This document shows, piece after piece, positions 25,625 to 33,766 of a stretch of DNA of 64,000 nucleotides; the stretch's first letter is position 1, and each line of letters begins with the position of its first letter. The position numbers and the translations under genes are program-made. Below the pieces are notes generated by a model that was given only the letters and a program-made list of their open reading frames with translations, was not told where the DNA came from and searched no databases. Source of the DNA: Iocasia fonsfrigidae. Lineage in GTDB: Bacteria > Bacillota > Halanaerobiia > Halanaerobiales > DTU029. Where the stretch lies: NCBI RefSeq assembly GCF_017751145.1, contig NZ_CP046640.1, positions 2,150,137 to 2,214,136 on the forward strand, given 5' to 3'.

Positions 25625-26537
25625 TATTCCTCCCTACCAAGAGATATAAAAGAGCCATCCTGACTGCCACACCATTTGTTACCTGTTCGGTAATTACTGA
25701 ACTATTACCATCTGCTACAGCACTCTCAATCTCTACGCCTCGATTCATTGGTCCCGGGTGCATAACCAGGATATCATCATTATTTATTCTCTCCTGGTTA
25801 ATACCATAAAAATGTCGGTATTCATTAATAGAAGGGAATAAACCCCTGGCCTGTCTTTCTAACTGAATACGCAGGATATTGATTACATCAATACCCTCTA
25901 AGGCCTTGTCCAGGTCTGTATATCTTTTAACACCCATTTTCTCTATCTCAAGCGGTAATAATGTTGCAGGACCTGCTACCCTAACCTCAGCACCCATTTT
26001 CAATAAACCCCATATGTTTGAACGGGCAACCCGGCTGTGGGCAATATCACCTATAATTAAAACCTTTAAACCCTTTATCTTACCCTTTTTTTCCCTGATT
26101 GTATATAAATCCAGTAAAGCCTGTGTTGGATGGGCATGTGCCCCATCACCGGCATTAAGTACACTGGCTCTAATATTATTAGCTAGAAATTCAGCAGCCC
26201 CAGGAATGCTATGTCTGATCACAACAACATCGGCCCCCATAACTTCCAGTGTTTTAGCAGTATCAAGTAATGTCTCACCCTTCATAACACTACTGGTACT
26301 CTTAGAAATACTCATAACATCAGCACTTAACCTTTTAGCTGCCAGATCAAAAGAAGACTTTGTTCGGGTACTCGGTTCAAAAAATAGATTTACTATTGTC
26401 TTACCCCGCAGGGTTGGAATTTTTTTAACACTCCTGGTAAAAATCTCTTTCATGGCTTCACTTGTATCAAGTATTTCCTTAATCTCAGCCCCACTAATAA
26501 TATATAAACCAAGCAGATCCTTTCTTTTCAGCGGCAT
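25602..26537 (-). CDS. pyrB: Aspartate carbamoyltransferase catalytic subunit
   Basis: PyrB joins carbamoyl phosphate and aspartate. The carbamoyl-phosphate motif [19 protein letters not shown] (about residue 52) and HPTQALLDL are complete. No pyrI is adjacent, so it is likely an unregulated Bacillus-type trimer. It is the first gene of the operon. The ATG 26537 has GGGGGATGAAAAT upstream. Expression is controlled by a PyrR attenuator at 26714-26873. Confidence 0.96.
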   Translation of the reverse strand: MPLKRKDLLGLYIISGAEIKEILDTSEAMKEIFTRSVKKIPTLRGKTIVNLFFEPSTRTKSSFDLAAKRLSADVMSISKSTSSVMKGETLLDTAKTLEVMGADVVVIRHSIPGAAEFLANNIRASVLNAGDGAHAHPTQALLDLYTIREKKGKIKGLKVLIIGDIAHSRVARSNIWGLLKMGAEVRVAGPATLLPLEIEKMGVKRYTDLDKALEGIDVINILRIQLERQARGLFPSINEYRHFYGINQERINNDDILVMHPGPMNRGVEIESAVADGNSSVITEQVTNGVAVRMALLYLLVGRNNEDEKIV

Positions 26538-26706
26538 ATTTTCATCCCCCTTATAATTTTATTATGAACAAACTGGCCTAACAACCGTCCAGGCTTAATG
26601 AACAATTATTAGTGTTTTCTTAGAACCACTTTTTACACGAAGTTAAATAAATCAGACAAATATATTTGTCGGTCTTCAAAGTTAAAGTTTATCCTCAACT
26701 ATAACA

Positions 26707-26873
26707 TAAACAAAACCCCCTTACTAAATTAGTAAGGAGGTTATTATTCACCGATCAATAAATAAATATTAAAATCAGTTTAACTCATATAGGCCCCTTA
26801 CTAACCTCTCTGGATTAGTTTAAAAGGTATATTTGATTTCTTTAAATATATCAAAAATATAAAACTAAGTCAA
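26707..26873 (-). promoter_or_regulatory. PyrR attenuator leader of the pyr operon
   Basis: The minus strand has -35 TTGACT (26873-26868), a 17-bp spacer and -10 TATATT (26850-26845). Next comes AATCCAGAGAGGTT (26816-26803), which fits the PyrR-binding consensus ARUCCNGNGAGGYU exactly. The following TTAGTAAGGGG can pair with CCTCCTTACTAA as antiterminator. The terminator AACCTCCTTACTAA with TTAGTAAGGGGGTT (26742-26714) ends in TTTTGTTT. PyrR with UMP should stabilise the first hairpin and allow termination before pyrB. The remaining leader 26538-26706 has a GACAAATATATTTGTC hairpin and nothing else I can name. Confidence 0.9.
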
Positions 26874-26914
26874 TTAATATCTTTAGCGTTTTTAAAACTT
26901 CTTAATCTATCTAA

Positions 26915-26956
26915 AAAAACACAGCAGGCTATACTATAGCCTGCTGTGTTTTTTCT
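26915..26956. terminator. Terminator of the RNase J gene
   Basis: A near-perfect stem AACACAGCAGGCTATA (26919-26934) with TATAGCCTGCTGTGTT (26935-26950) has flanking A and T runs on both sides. It abuts the RNase J stop and works in both orientations. Confidence 0.92.
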
Positions 26957-28632
26957 TAAACTTGCATAATTATAGGAAGTATCATTGGTTTGCGTTTGAT
27001 TTTCTTGTAAATATAATCATTAAGTGTATCACGAATTTTGTTCTTCAATACTGACCATTCTGTTACATTATTTTTTTCGCATTCTTTAAGAGCTTCTTCA
27101 AGGCGAGAAGTAGCTTCAGCAATTAACTCTTCTGATTCCCTGATATAGACAAATCCACGGGTAACAATATCCGGACCAGAGAGAATTGTTCCATGCTGGT
27201 CTATAGTAACCACTACAATTAAAATACCATCTTCAGATAGTAAACGCCTATCTCGTAAAACAATATTCCCCACATCACCAACACCTAGACCATCAACAAA
27301 AATATGGCCTGCATTAACACTTTCGCCCTGTTTAATCTCATTTTCAGTAAAAATAATTCTATCACCATTATCTGCAATATATATATTTTCTTCAGGTATT
27401 CCAGAACTTTTTGCTAATTCAGCATGGCGGAAAAGATGTCTGTATTCACCATGAGTAGGTATAAAATACCTTGGTTTTACAAGATTAAGCATTAATTTCA
27501 ATTCTTCTTGACTGGCATGTCCTGATACATGGACACCTGAAACATCCTCATATATTACATTAGCCCCCCTCTTGAAGAGCTGATTAATGGTTTGACCAAT
27601 CAGCTTTTCATTGCCAGGGATAGCAGAGGCAGAGATAATAACTGTATCACCATTACGTATATTTATGTGATAATGGTCACCACGCGCCATTCTGGTTAAA
27701 GCAGCCATAGGTTCTCCCTGGCTACCGGTAGTAAGCAATACCAATCTATTGTCAGGCAGATCAGAACAATTACGTATATTAACAATCATATCCTCTGGTA
27801 TTGTTAAATACCCTAAATTTCGTGCTATTTCTACATTATTAATCATACTCCTCCCTGTAAAAGCTACCTTCCGGTTATATTTACAGGCAGAATTAACAAT
27901 CTGTTGTACACGATGAATATTTGAGGCAAAAGTCGCTACCACTATCCGCTCCCTGGCTCCCCTAAATATCTCATCAATTGTATTACCAACAACCTGTTCA
28001 GACATAGTAAAACCTTCCCTCTCAACATTTGTACTATCAGAAAAGAGGGCTAAAACACCTGGTTTACTATCCCCTAACTCAGCTAATTTATGAAAATCAG
28101 CCACTTCACCATCTATTGGTGTCTGATCAAATTTAAAATCACTGGCATAAATAATCGGACCCAGTGGGGTATGAATTGCTAAAGCACATGTATCTGCAAT
28201 ACTATGATTAACCCGGATAAAATCAACTTTAATATTGCCAACAGATACAGAACGTCCTGGATTAACTACTTTTAAGCGGGAGTCTCTCAGGAGATTATGT
28301 TCCTTCAGCTTCCCTTCCAACAAACCTAAAGTAAGTCTTGTGCCATATACGGGTACATTTAGTTCTTTTAACAGGTAGGGTATTGCACCTATGTGGTCTT
28401 CATGTCCATGTGTTAACACAATACCCTTAACACGATCACTATTTTCTCTTACATATGAAAAATCAGGGATTACCAGATCAATACCTAATAAATCATCCTC
28501 TGGAAACATAACACCTGCATCTATAATTAGTATTTCGTCCCCAATTTCTACTAGATACATATTCTTTCCAATATCACCTAACCCACCTAAGGGAATCATT
28601 GTAACATCCTTTATTCTATTGTTTTTTGACAT
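26956..28632 (-). CDS. rnj: Ribonuclease J
   Basis: RNase J is a metallo-beta-lactamase/beta-CASP enzyme for mRNA decay and rRNA maturation, with 5'-3' exo- and endonuclease activity. Visible are HGHEDHIGA (about residue 72), beta-CASP motifs (DSTNVEREGFTMSE, SGHASQEEL) and the C-terminal RNase J domain. I choose ATG 28632 (MSKNNRIKDV), 558 aa. The Shine-Dalgarno GGAGG is unusually far (15 nt) because nine T residues lie between. Homologues sit between dapA and tepA in Bacillus (rnjB). J1 versus J2 cannot be told here. Confidence 0.94.
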   Translation of the reverse strand: MSKNNRIKDVTMIPLGGLGDIGKNMYLVEIGDEILIIDAGVMFPEDDLLGIDLVIPDFSYVRENSDRVKGIVLTHGHEDHIGAIPYLLKELNVPVYGTRLTLGLLEGKLKEHNLLRDSRLKVVNPGRSVSVGNIKVDFIRVNHSIADTCALAIHTPLGPIIYASDFKFDQTPIDGEVADFHKLAELGDSKPGVLALFSDSTNVEREGFTMSEQVVGNTIDEIFRGARERIVVATFASNIHRVQQIVNSACKYNRKVAFTGRSMINNVEIARNLGYLTIPEDMIVNIRNCSDLPDNRLVLLTTGSQGEPMAALTRMARGDHYHINIRNGDTVIISASAIPGNEKLIGQTINQLFKRGANVIYEDVSGVHVSGHASQEELKLMLNLVKPRYFIPTHGEYRHLFRHAELAKSSGIPEENIYIADNGDRIIFTENEIKQGESVNAGHIFVDGLGVGDVGNIVLRDRRLLSEDGILIVVVTIDQHGTILSGPDIVTRGFVYIRESEELIAEATSRLEEALKECEKNNVTEWSVLKNKIRDTLNDYIYKKIKRKPMILPIIMQV

Positions 28633-28805
28633 TAATAAAAAAAAACACCTCCATAAATATTTGCACAAACCATAAATAACTTCCTAAAATCACCCGTTCA
28701 ATTACCCGTTGTTTATATTATATCCTCTTATTAGAAAAAAAACAAGGATTAAAACAAAATAAGCCTGTCTTAAAGATATAATATCTAGTCTAAATTATTT
28801 ACAAC

Positions 28806-28840
28806 AAAAGATGGGTAAACAAAAATCCCATCTTTTTGTT
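28806..28840 (-). terminator. Terminator after dapA
   Basis: AAAGATGGG (minus strand, from 28836) pairs with CCCATCTTT with a short AT loop, followed by TGTTG. It lies 12 bp past the dapA stop and ends the dapB-dpa-dap block. Confidence 0.8.
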
Positions 28841-28851
28841 AAACCATGATA

Positions 28852-29733
28852 TTAAATTAGGTTTAAATCCTGCAGAATCTGATTAAGCTTTCTATTTTCG
28901 TCAGCTGTTAAATTTACCAGTGGTGGACGGACCCCTCCAACATTCATTCCTATCATATTTAAAGCAGCTTTTACTGGAATAGGATTAGTATTTATAAAAA
29001 CACCTGAAAAAATAACCCCAAGGTATTTATTTAATTCAATTGCTTTTTCTATTTTTCCAGCCTTAAAGGCAGTAACCATTTTCTTTATTTCGTTACCAAC
29101 TAGATGTGCAGCCACACTTATAATACCTTGCCCACCTACCGAAAGCGTTGGTAAGGTAAGTCCATCATCACCACTATAGATATAAAAATCATCTGGTAGG
29201 GTTCTACATAGTGTCGATACCTGTTCTAGGTCTCCACTGGCCTCTTTAATAGCAATAATATTATCAATCATAGCAAGCCTTTGAACTGTATCCACTTCAA
29301 TATTACGTGATGTTCTTCCTGGTACATTATAAAGAATAATCGGCAAACTGGTTTCAGCAGCTATTAGCTTAAAGTGTTTATAAAGACCATCCTGTGGTGG
29401 TTTATTATAATAAGGTGTTACCAGCATAATTCCATCTACACCAATTTCCTCAGCCTTTTGGGTTAGTCTAATACTATCACTTGTTGAATATGAGCCTGTT
29501 CCTGCTACAATTGTTGAACTGTCACCAATCTCATCCACAACTGTTTTAAGTATTTCTACCTTTTCTTCAAAACTTAAAGTCGGCACTTCCCCGGTTGTTC
29601 CCAGTACAACCAATCCATCAGAACCATTATTAATCAGATGTCTTGCCAGTTTACGTACCATATCATAATCTACAGTTAACTCTTCAGTAAAAGGTGTCAC
29701 CATTGCCGTTAATACATCACCAAAATGTTTCAT
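28852..29733 (-). CDS. dapA: 4-hydroxy-tetrahydrodipicolinate synthase
   Basis: DapA condenses pyruvate with aspartate semialdehyde, the first committed step to lysine, diaminopimelate and dipicolinate. The Schiff-base lysine in IAIKEASGD and the tyrosine in YNVPGRTSRN are visible. The start is ATG 29733 (MKHFGDVLTAMVTPF), seven nt after GGGGGAG; the longer reading to 29805 is not supported. The 293 aa is the family length. Confidence 0.96.
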   Translation of the reverse strand: MKHFGDVLTAMVTPFTEELTVDYDMVRKLARHLINNGSDGLVVLGTTGEVPTLSFEEKVEILKTVVDEIGDSSTIVAGTGSYSTSDSIRLTQKAEEIGVDGIMLVTPYYNKPPQDGLYKHFKLIAAETSLPIILYNVPGRTSRNIEVDTVQRLAMIDNIIAIKEASGDLEQVSTLCRTLPDDFYIYSGDDGLTLPTLSVGGQGIISVAAHLVGNEIKKMVTAFKAGKIEKAIELNKYLGVIFSGVFINTNPIPVKAALNMIGMNVGGVRPPLVNLTADENRKLNQILQDLNLI

Positions 29734-29843
29734 TATAAATCTCCCCCAATTAAAACTAATTGAATACCTTGTTTTATAATTATTTTTATTCCCTTTATCT
29801 AACACCTGGAATAATTACTATACAATATTATACCGCTAAGAAA

Positions 29844-31052
29844 CTAATTGTTCAATTCGAAAGCATCATGTAAAAGATTTAAGGCCTTTTTCTCCTCTGT
29901 CTTTTTCAAGAGGCAGGAAATGGTTGTGTGTGAGTCTGTTGTTTGATATATGGCAATACCCTTTTCACTTAAAGATTTAACCATTTTAGCCAGAACTCCA
30001 GGTCTACCTGTCATTCCTCCACCAACCACTGATACCTTAACAAAATCACTACCTATTTTAAACTGAAAATTATTTTCTAATAATAATTTATTAACCTTAT
30101 CTTTATAACTAGCTTCAATCACAAAAGAGAGTCCGTCTGGTCTAATATTTATAAAATCAACACTAATACCATGATCAGCCAGTATATTAAAGACCAAAAG
30201 TCCTGTAGCATATTCAGCAGGTTTTTTAGGATTAATCCTGACAAAAGCAATATTATCCCTGCTGGTAACTCCGGTAACCGGATGATCACCTTTAATACCT
30301 CGTAAAGCACGGTTATGAATCAATGTCCCTGCACCCTTATCAAAGGTTGATTTAACTTTGATCGGAATTCCTTCTTTCATAGCAATTTCTGCCGCTCGCG
30401 GGTGAATTACCCTGGCCCCTTGGTAAGCCAGTTCACAGACCTCATTATAACTAACCTGATCAATAATTTTAGCATTATCAACCATATTAGGATCAGCAGT
30501 CATCACACCAGCAACATCAGTATATATTTCAACATATTCAGCAGCAATTGCGGCAGCAATAACAGTGGCAGTTGTATCACTTCCACCCCTGCCAAAGGTA
30601 GTTATATCACCACTTGTAGTAATACCTTGAAAACCAGCTATTACAGGAATTTTATCCTCTTTGATTATTGATAATACCCTTTCAGGATTAACTATTTTAA
30701 TTTCTGATTCACCATAATTATCATCAGTAATTATTCCAGCCTGTGCACCAGTAAGTGCTACAGCAGCTATTTTAGCCTTACACAATGTCTGAACCATTAT
30801 TACTGTAGAAATTATTTCACCACAGGCCATCAATAAATCTTTTTCCCGGGGTTCTAGCTCAAAATAAGCATTTTCTGCCATTTGAATAAGGGTATCGGTG
30901 GCATACGGTTTTCCTAATCTCCCCATAGCAGAAACCACCACCGCTGGTTTGTAACCATTTTCTATAGCTTTTTTTATATGGCCGACAACCAATTCCCTTT
31001 TGGCAGCAGTATCCAGTGATGTACCGCCGAATTTTTGAACAATTCTTTTCAT
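29844..31052 (-). CDS. dapG: Aspartate kinase, DapG type
   Basis: It phosphorylates aspartate for the lysine/dipicolinate branch. Domain order is the N-terminal kinase (QKFGGTSL, FGRGGSDTTA) followed by two ACT domains (about residues 265-400). Position within dpaA-dpaB-dapG-dapA matches the Bacillus DapG isozyme, which responds to diaminopimelate. A second aspartate kinase (lysC) is encoded at 58682 with threonine genes. The asd gene that lies between dpaB and dapG in Bacillus is absent here. Confidence 0.93.
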   Translation of the reverse strand: MKRIVQKFGGTSLDTAAKRELVVGHIKKAIENGYKPAVVVSAMGRLGKPYATDTLIQMAENAYFELEPREKDLLMACGEIISTVIMVQTLCKAKIAAVALTGAQAGIITDDNYGESEIKIVNPERVLSIIKEDKIPVIAGFQGITTSGDITTFGRGGSDTTATVIAAAIAAEYVEIYTDVAGVMTADPNMVDNAKIIDQVSYNEVCELAYQGARVIHPRAAEIAMKEGIPIKVKSTFDKGAGTLIHNRALRGIKGDHPVTGVTSRDNIAFVRINPKKPAEYATGLLVFNILADHGISVDFINIRPDGLSFVIEASYKDKVNKLLLENNFQFKIGSDFVKVSVVGGGMTGRPGVLAKMVKSLSEKGIAIYQTTDSHTTISCLLKKTEEKKALNLLHDAFELNN

Positions 31053-31169
31053 TATATTCCCCCTGTTAAACCAGGTTATAAGATAATATTTAAAAAAATT
31101 CTAACAGAGTTTATTTTCTTTAAAAAACTACTTTGTTTTATTTTACCATAAACATAGTATATATTACAA

Positions 31170-31763
31170 TTACAATCCCCTATATTCTATTAAAACTGGC
31201 TGTATTTGTTTATCTTCAAGGGCATATTCTGCCGCATCTTTTACTAAATCAAACCTGGCATTTAAAGAATTCTTTTTTTGTACTGGATTATCCTGACCAA
31301 ACGGTACAAAGAAGACATTTCTGGTATTTAGTAATATTCCAAGGTTTTTAGCGTTTAATCCAAGACCATCATTTGTTGCAATAGCCAGCAAAACAGGTCT
31401 TTCATTCCTGAGCTGGGCTTTTGCAGCCATAATTACTGTTTCGTCAATTATCCCATTAGCCAGTTTAGCCATGGTATTACCTGTACAGGGCGCAATAATT
31501 AAAAGGTCCAGCAGTTCTTCTGGCCCAATTGGTTCTGCCTTTACAATAGAGTTAATCAAAGGCTTTTCAGTTATATCAAGAACAGTATTAACCCATTTAC
31601 TAGCAGGACCAAACCTGGTATCACAATTTAAAATAGCATCTGATAATATAGGTGTTACTTCTGCACCATTTTCTATGAATTCTTCCAAAACTGGAATAAC
31701 TTTATCCAGGGTGCAGTGAGAACCGGTTAGTGCAAAACCAATTCTTTTACCATTAATCTCCAA
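31170..31763 (-). CDS. dpaB: Dipicolinate synthase subunit B
   Basis: DpaB is the flavoprotein-like subunit that, with DpaA, makes the spore solute dipicolinic acid in the mother cell. The FMN-binding fold is visible in RIGFALTGSHCTL and LIIAPCTGNTMAKLANGI. The start is TTG 31763 (MEINGKRIG), eight nt after GAGGAGG; the reading to 31820 is not supported. It follows dpaA with 46 bp between. Presence of both subunits implies that the organism can sporulate or descends from a spore former. Confidence 0.93.
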   Translation of the reverse strand: MEINGKRIGFALTGSHCTLDKVIPVLEEFIENGAEVTPILSDAILNCDTRFGPASKWVNTVLDITEKPLINSIVKAEPIGPEELLDLLIIAPCTGNTMAKLANGIIDETVIMAAKAQLRNERPVLLAIATNDGLGLNAKNLGILLNTRNVFFVPFGQDNPVQKKNSLNARFDLVKDAAEYALEDKQIQPVLIEYRGL

Positions 31764-31809
31764 CAAACACACCTCCTCTAAGCCTAATAACCAATTATAT
31801 ACCCTGCCT

Positions 31810-32667
31810 TTACAGGTCACTTAATAAACCAGGAAGAATATCTGCCAGGATTTTACCAGCAGTAACTGGTGCTATTTTGCCAGGAAGGCCGAGGGCAAGG
31901 ATGGCTTTGATACCTGCTTTTTCAGCTTCTGTAAAATCTGTGCCTCCAGGGGCTGATGCCAGATCAATAATTACAGAATCTTTCTTTAGTAAAGATATTA
32001 TCTCTTTACTTATTATCCGGACAGGTACTGTATTAAAAAGAATATTCGTATCAGAAATAATACCATTTAATTCTTCATAAGCAAACATCTTGATACCAAG
32101 GTCTTTCCCTCTTGCAGCAGCTTTTCTATCCCTTGTTACAGCATATGATTCAGCGCCAAGCATTCTTAACCGCCATGCCAGGGTAAGGCCGACTTTTCCA
32201 AGACCAAAAACAAGTGTTCTGCTATTATACAAAGTATAGTCCGTTTCTTCAATAGCTATTTTAATTGCACCCTCTGCAGTTGGGATGGCATTTAAAATTG
32301 CAAGGTCTGCCTGTCTGGCTAATTCAATATAATTTACACCAGCAAATTCAAGCTCTTTCTTAATAGATGGACGGGCTATTCCTATAATAAAGGGTTTTTG
32401 AGGACCTAATAAACTAAAAAAATTTCTATCTAATTTAATACTTCTATTATCAAATGTTGACTTGAGATACCCTTCATGATCTGTACTTGACATGGGAGCA
32501 AGTACGGCATCAACATCACTTATTACCTCTTTAAGATCATTAAAATATTTAACCGCTTTTGTATCTAAAGCGTTTTTTTTTAATACCTTAAATGTAAAGC
32601 CTTGTTGAGCAAGATTATCTATTAATACCTCTTCTCTTTTATCTCCACCAATTACACCTATTCTAAT
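31810..32667 (-). CDS. dpaA: Dipicolinate synthase subunit A, with ATT start
   Basis: DpaA is the NAD(P)-binding dehydrogenase-like subunit; LVFGLGKVGLTLAWRLRMLGA is the Rossmann motif. The first ATG in frame (32493) would remove a conserved N-terminus. The upstream frame encodes IRIGVIGGDKREEV, matching the family start (KIAVIGGDARQ in Bacillus). Between the stop before the Shine-Dalgarno and that ATG there is no ATG, GTG, TTG or CTG. The only codon at proper distance (7 nt) from GGGGG is ATT at 32667, with another ATT at 32670. With it the protein has 285 aa, the normal length. Confidence 0.92.
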   Translation of the reverse strand: MRIGVIGGDKREEVLIDNLAQQGFTFKVLKKNALDTKAVKYFNDLKEVISDVDAVLAPMSSTDHEGYLKSTFDNRSIKLDRNFFSLLGPQKPFIIGIARPSIKKELEFAGVNYIELARQADLAILNAIPTAEGAIKIAIEETDYTLYNSRTLVFGLGKVGLTLAWRLRMLGAESYAVTRDRKAAARGKDLGIKMFAYEELNGIISDTNILFNTVPVRIISKEIISLLKKDSVIIDLASAPGGTDFTEAEKAGIKAILALGLPGKIAPVTAGKILADILPGLLSDL

Positions 32668-32755
32668 AATTAATCCCCCTTCCTAAATCAATAAAACTTA
32701 AGGAATACAATATACTATATGAAATAAACCTAAACTAAGTGATAAATTATCTATA

Positions 32756-33553
32756 TTAATCTAAAACCTTTTCTAGACCATATACTAAACCCTTTATACC
32801 CATTACCTTATCTAAAGCAAGTTTTACCCCTGGCATAAATGACTTTCGATTATAAGAATCATGCCTGATAGTTAAACTCTGTCCTTCTGTGCCATAAATT
32901 ACTTCCTGATGAGCAATAAGTCCAGGCAAACGTACACTATGTATTTTAATACCATTGCTATCTCCACCACGGGCCCCGGGAAGTTTCTCTATTTCATCTA
33001 TATTATTTTGCTGATTGCTAATCCTGTTATAATTAATAAGTTCTGCTGTTTTAACTGCCGTTCCTGAAGGGGCATCAACTTTCTGATCATGATGTAATTC
33101 AATTATTTCAACATTATTTAAGTATTTAGCCGCTTCTGCTGCAAACCTCATCATTAAAACTGCCCCAATAGCAAAATTAGGAATTATTAAAGCTGCCACA
33201 TCATTGTCACAGGCTAATTTATCAATTCTTTGTAAATCAACTTCTGTTATACCGGTAGTTCCAACAATCATATTGATACCATTTGATAAACCTAGCTCAA
33301 TATTATCCATGACAACTGCTGGTGTTGTAAAATCTATAATAATATCTACTTCCCTTTTCTTTATACTGCTTAATAAATCTCCTTCAATTATTACTTCAGG
33401 TCCCGGAAGAGATAATAATTTCTTTATATCCTTACCTTCATTATTTTTATCACAAACACCTACTAATTCATCTGCTGTATCATTTACAATAGTCTTAACC
33501 ACTTCCTGTCCCATTCTACCACATGCACCATTTACCAGGACTCTTTTATTCAT
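32756..33553 (-). CDS. dapB: 4-hydroxy-tetrahydrodipicolinate reductase
   Basis: DapB reduces the DapA product with NAD(P)H. The Rossmann motif VNGACGRMGQEV opens the protein, and ELHHDQKVDAPSGTA holds the catalytic His-His and substrate motif. The start is ATG 33553, eight nt after AAAGGGG (265 aa). It precedes dpaA by about 90 bp and probably heads the dapB-dpaA-dpaB-dapG-dapA transcript. No lysine riboswitch is seen upstream. Confidence 0.96.
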   Translation of the reverse strand: MNKRVLVNGACGRMGQEVVKTIVNDTADELVGVCDKNNEGKDIKKLLSLPGPEVIIEGDLLSSIKKREVDIIIDFTTPAVVMDNIELGLSNGINMIVGTTGITEVDLQRIDKLACDNDVAALIIPNFAIGAVLMMRFAAEAAKYLNNVEIIELHHDQKVDAPSGTAVKTAELINYNRISNQQNNIDEIEKLPGARGGDSNGIKIHSVRLPGLIAHQEVIYGTEGQSLTIRHDSYNRKSFMPGVKLALDKVMGIKGLVYGLEKVLD

Positions 33554-33766
33554 TATTATTTCCCCTTTCATAAGATATATCTTTTACTGTATATACATTA
33601 TAACATTTTATTATCTCAAATCCACTTAAAATAGACTATGATTGATAATATTTTTATTCAACAAAATTAAATATCAAATATAATTAACATAAATTCCCCA
33701 TTATTTTCGTATAAAAGGACATTAAAAACATCAAACTAGAAAATAGAAAACCAAAAGGAGGTTACT

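Noticed and set aside
25879-26556. Plus-strand 225-codon frame opposite pyrB
   Set aside because: It is fully antisense to a clear pyrB gene with all family motifs and lacks a ribosome binding site; a shadow frame.
33554-33766. Lysine riboswitch upstream of dapB
   Set aside because: The spacer is short, AT-rich and lacks the multi-helix L-box core; only ordinary promoter-like elements could be guessed.
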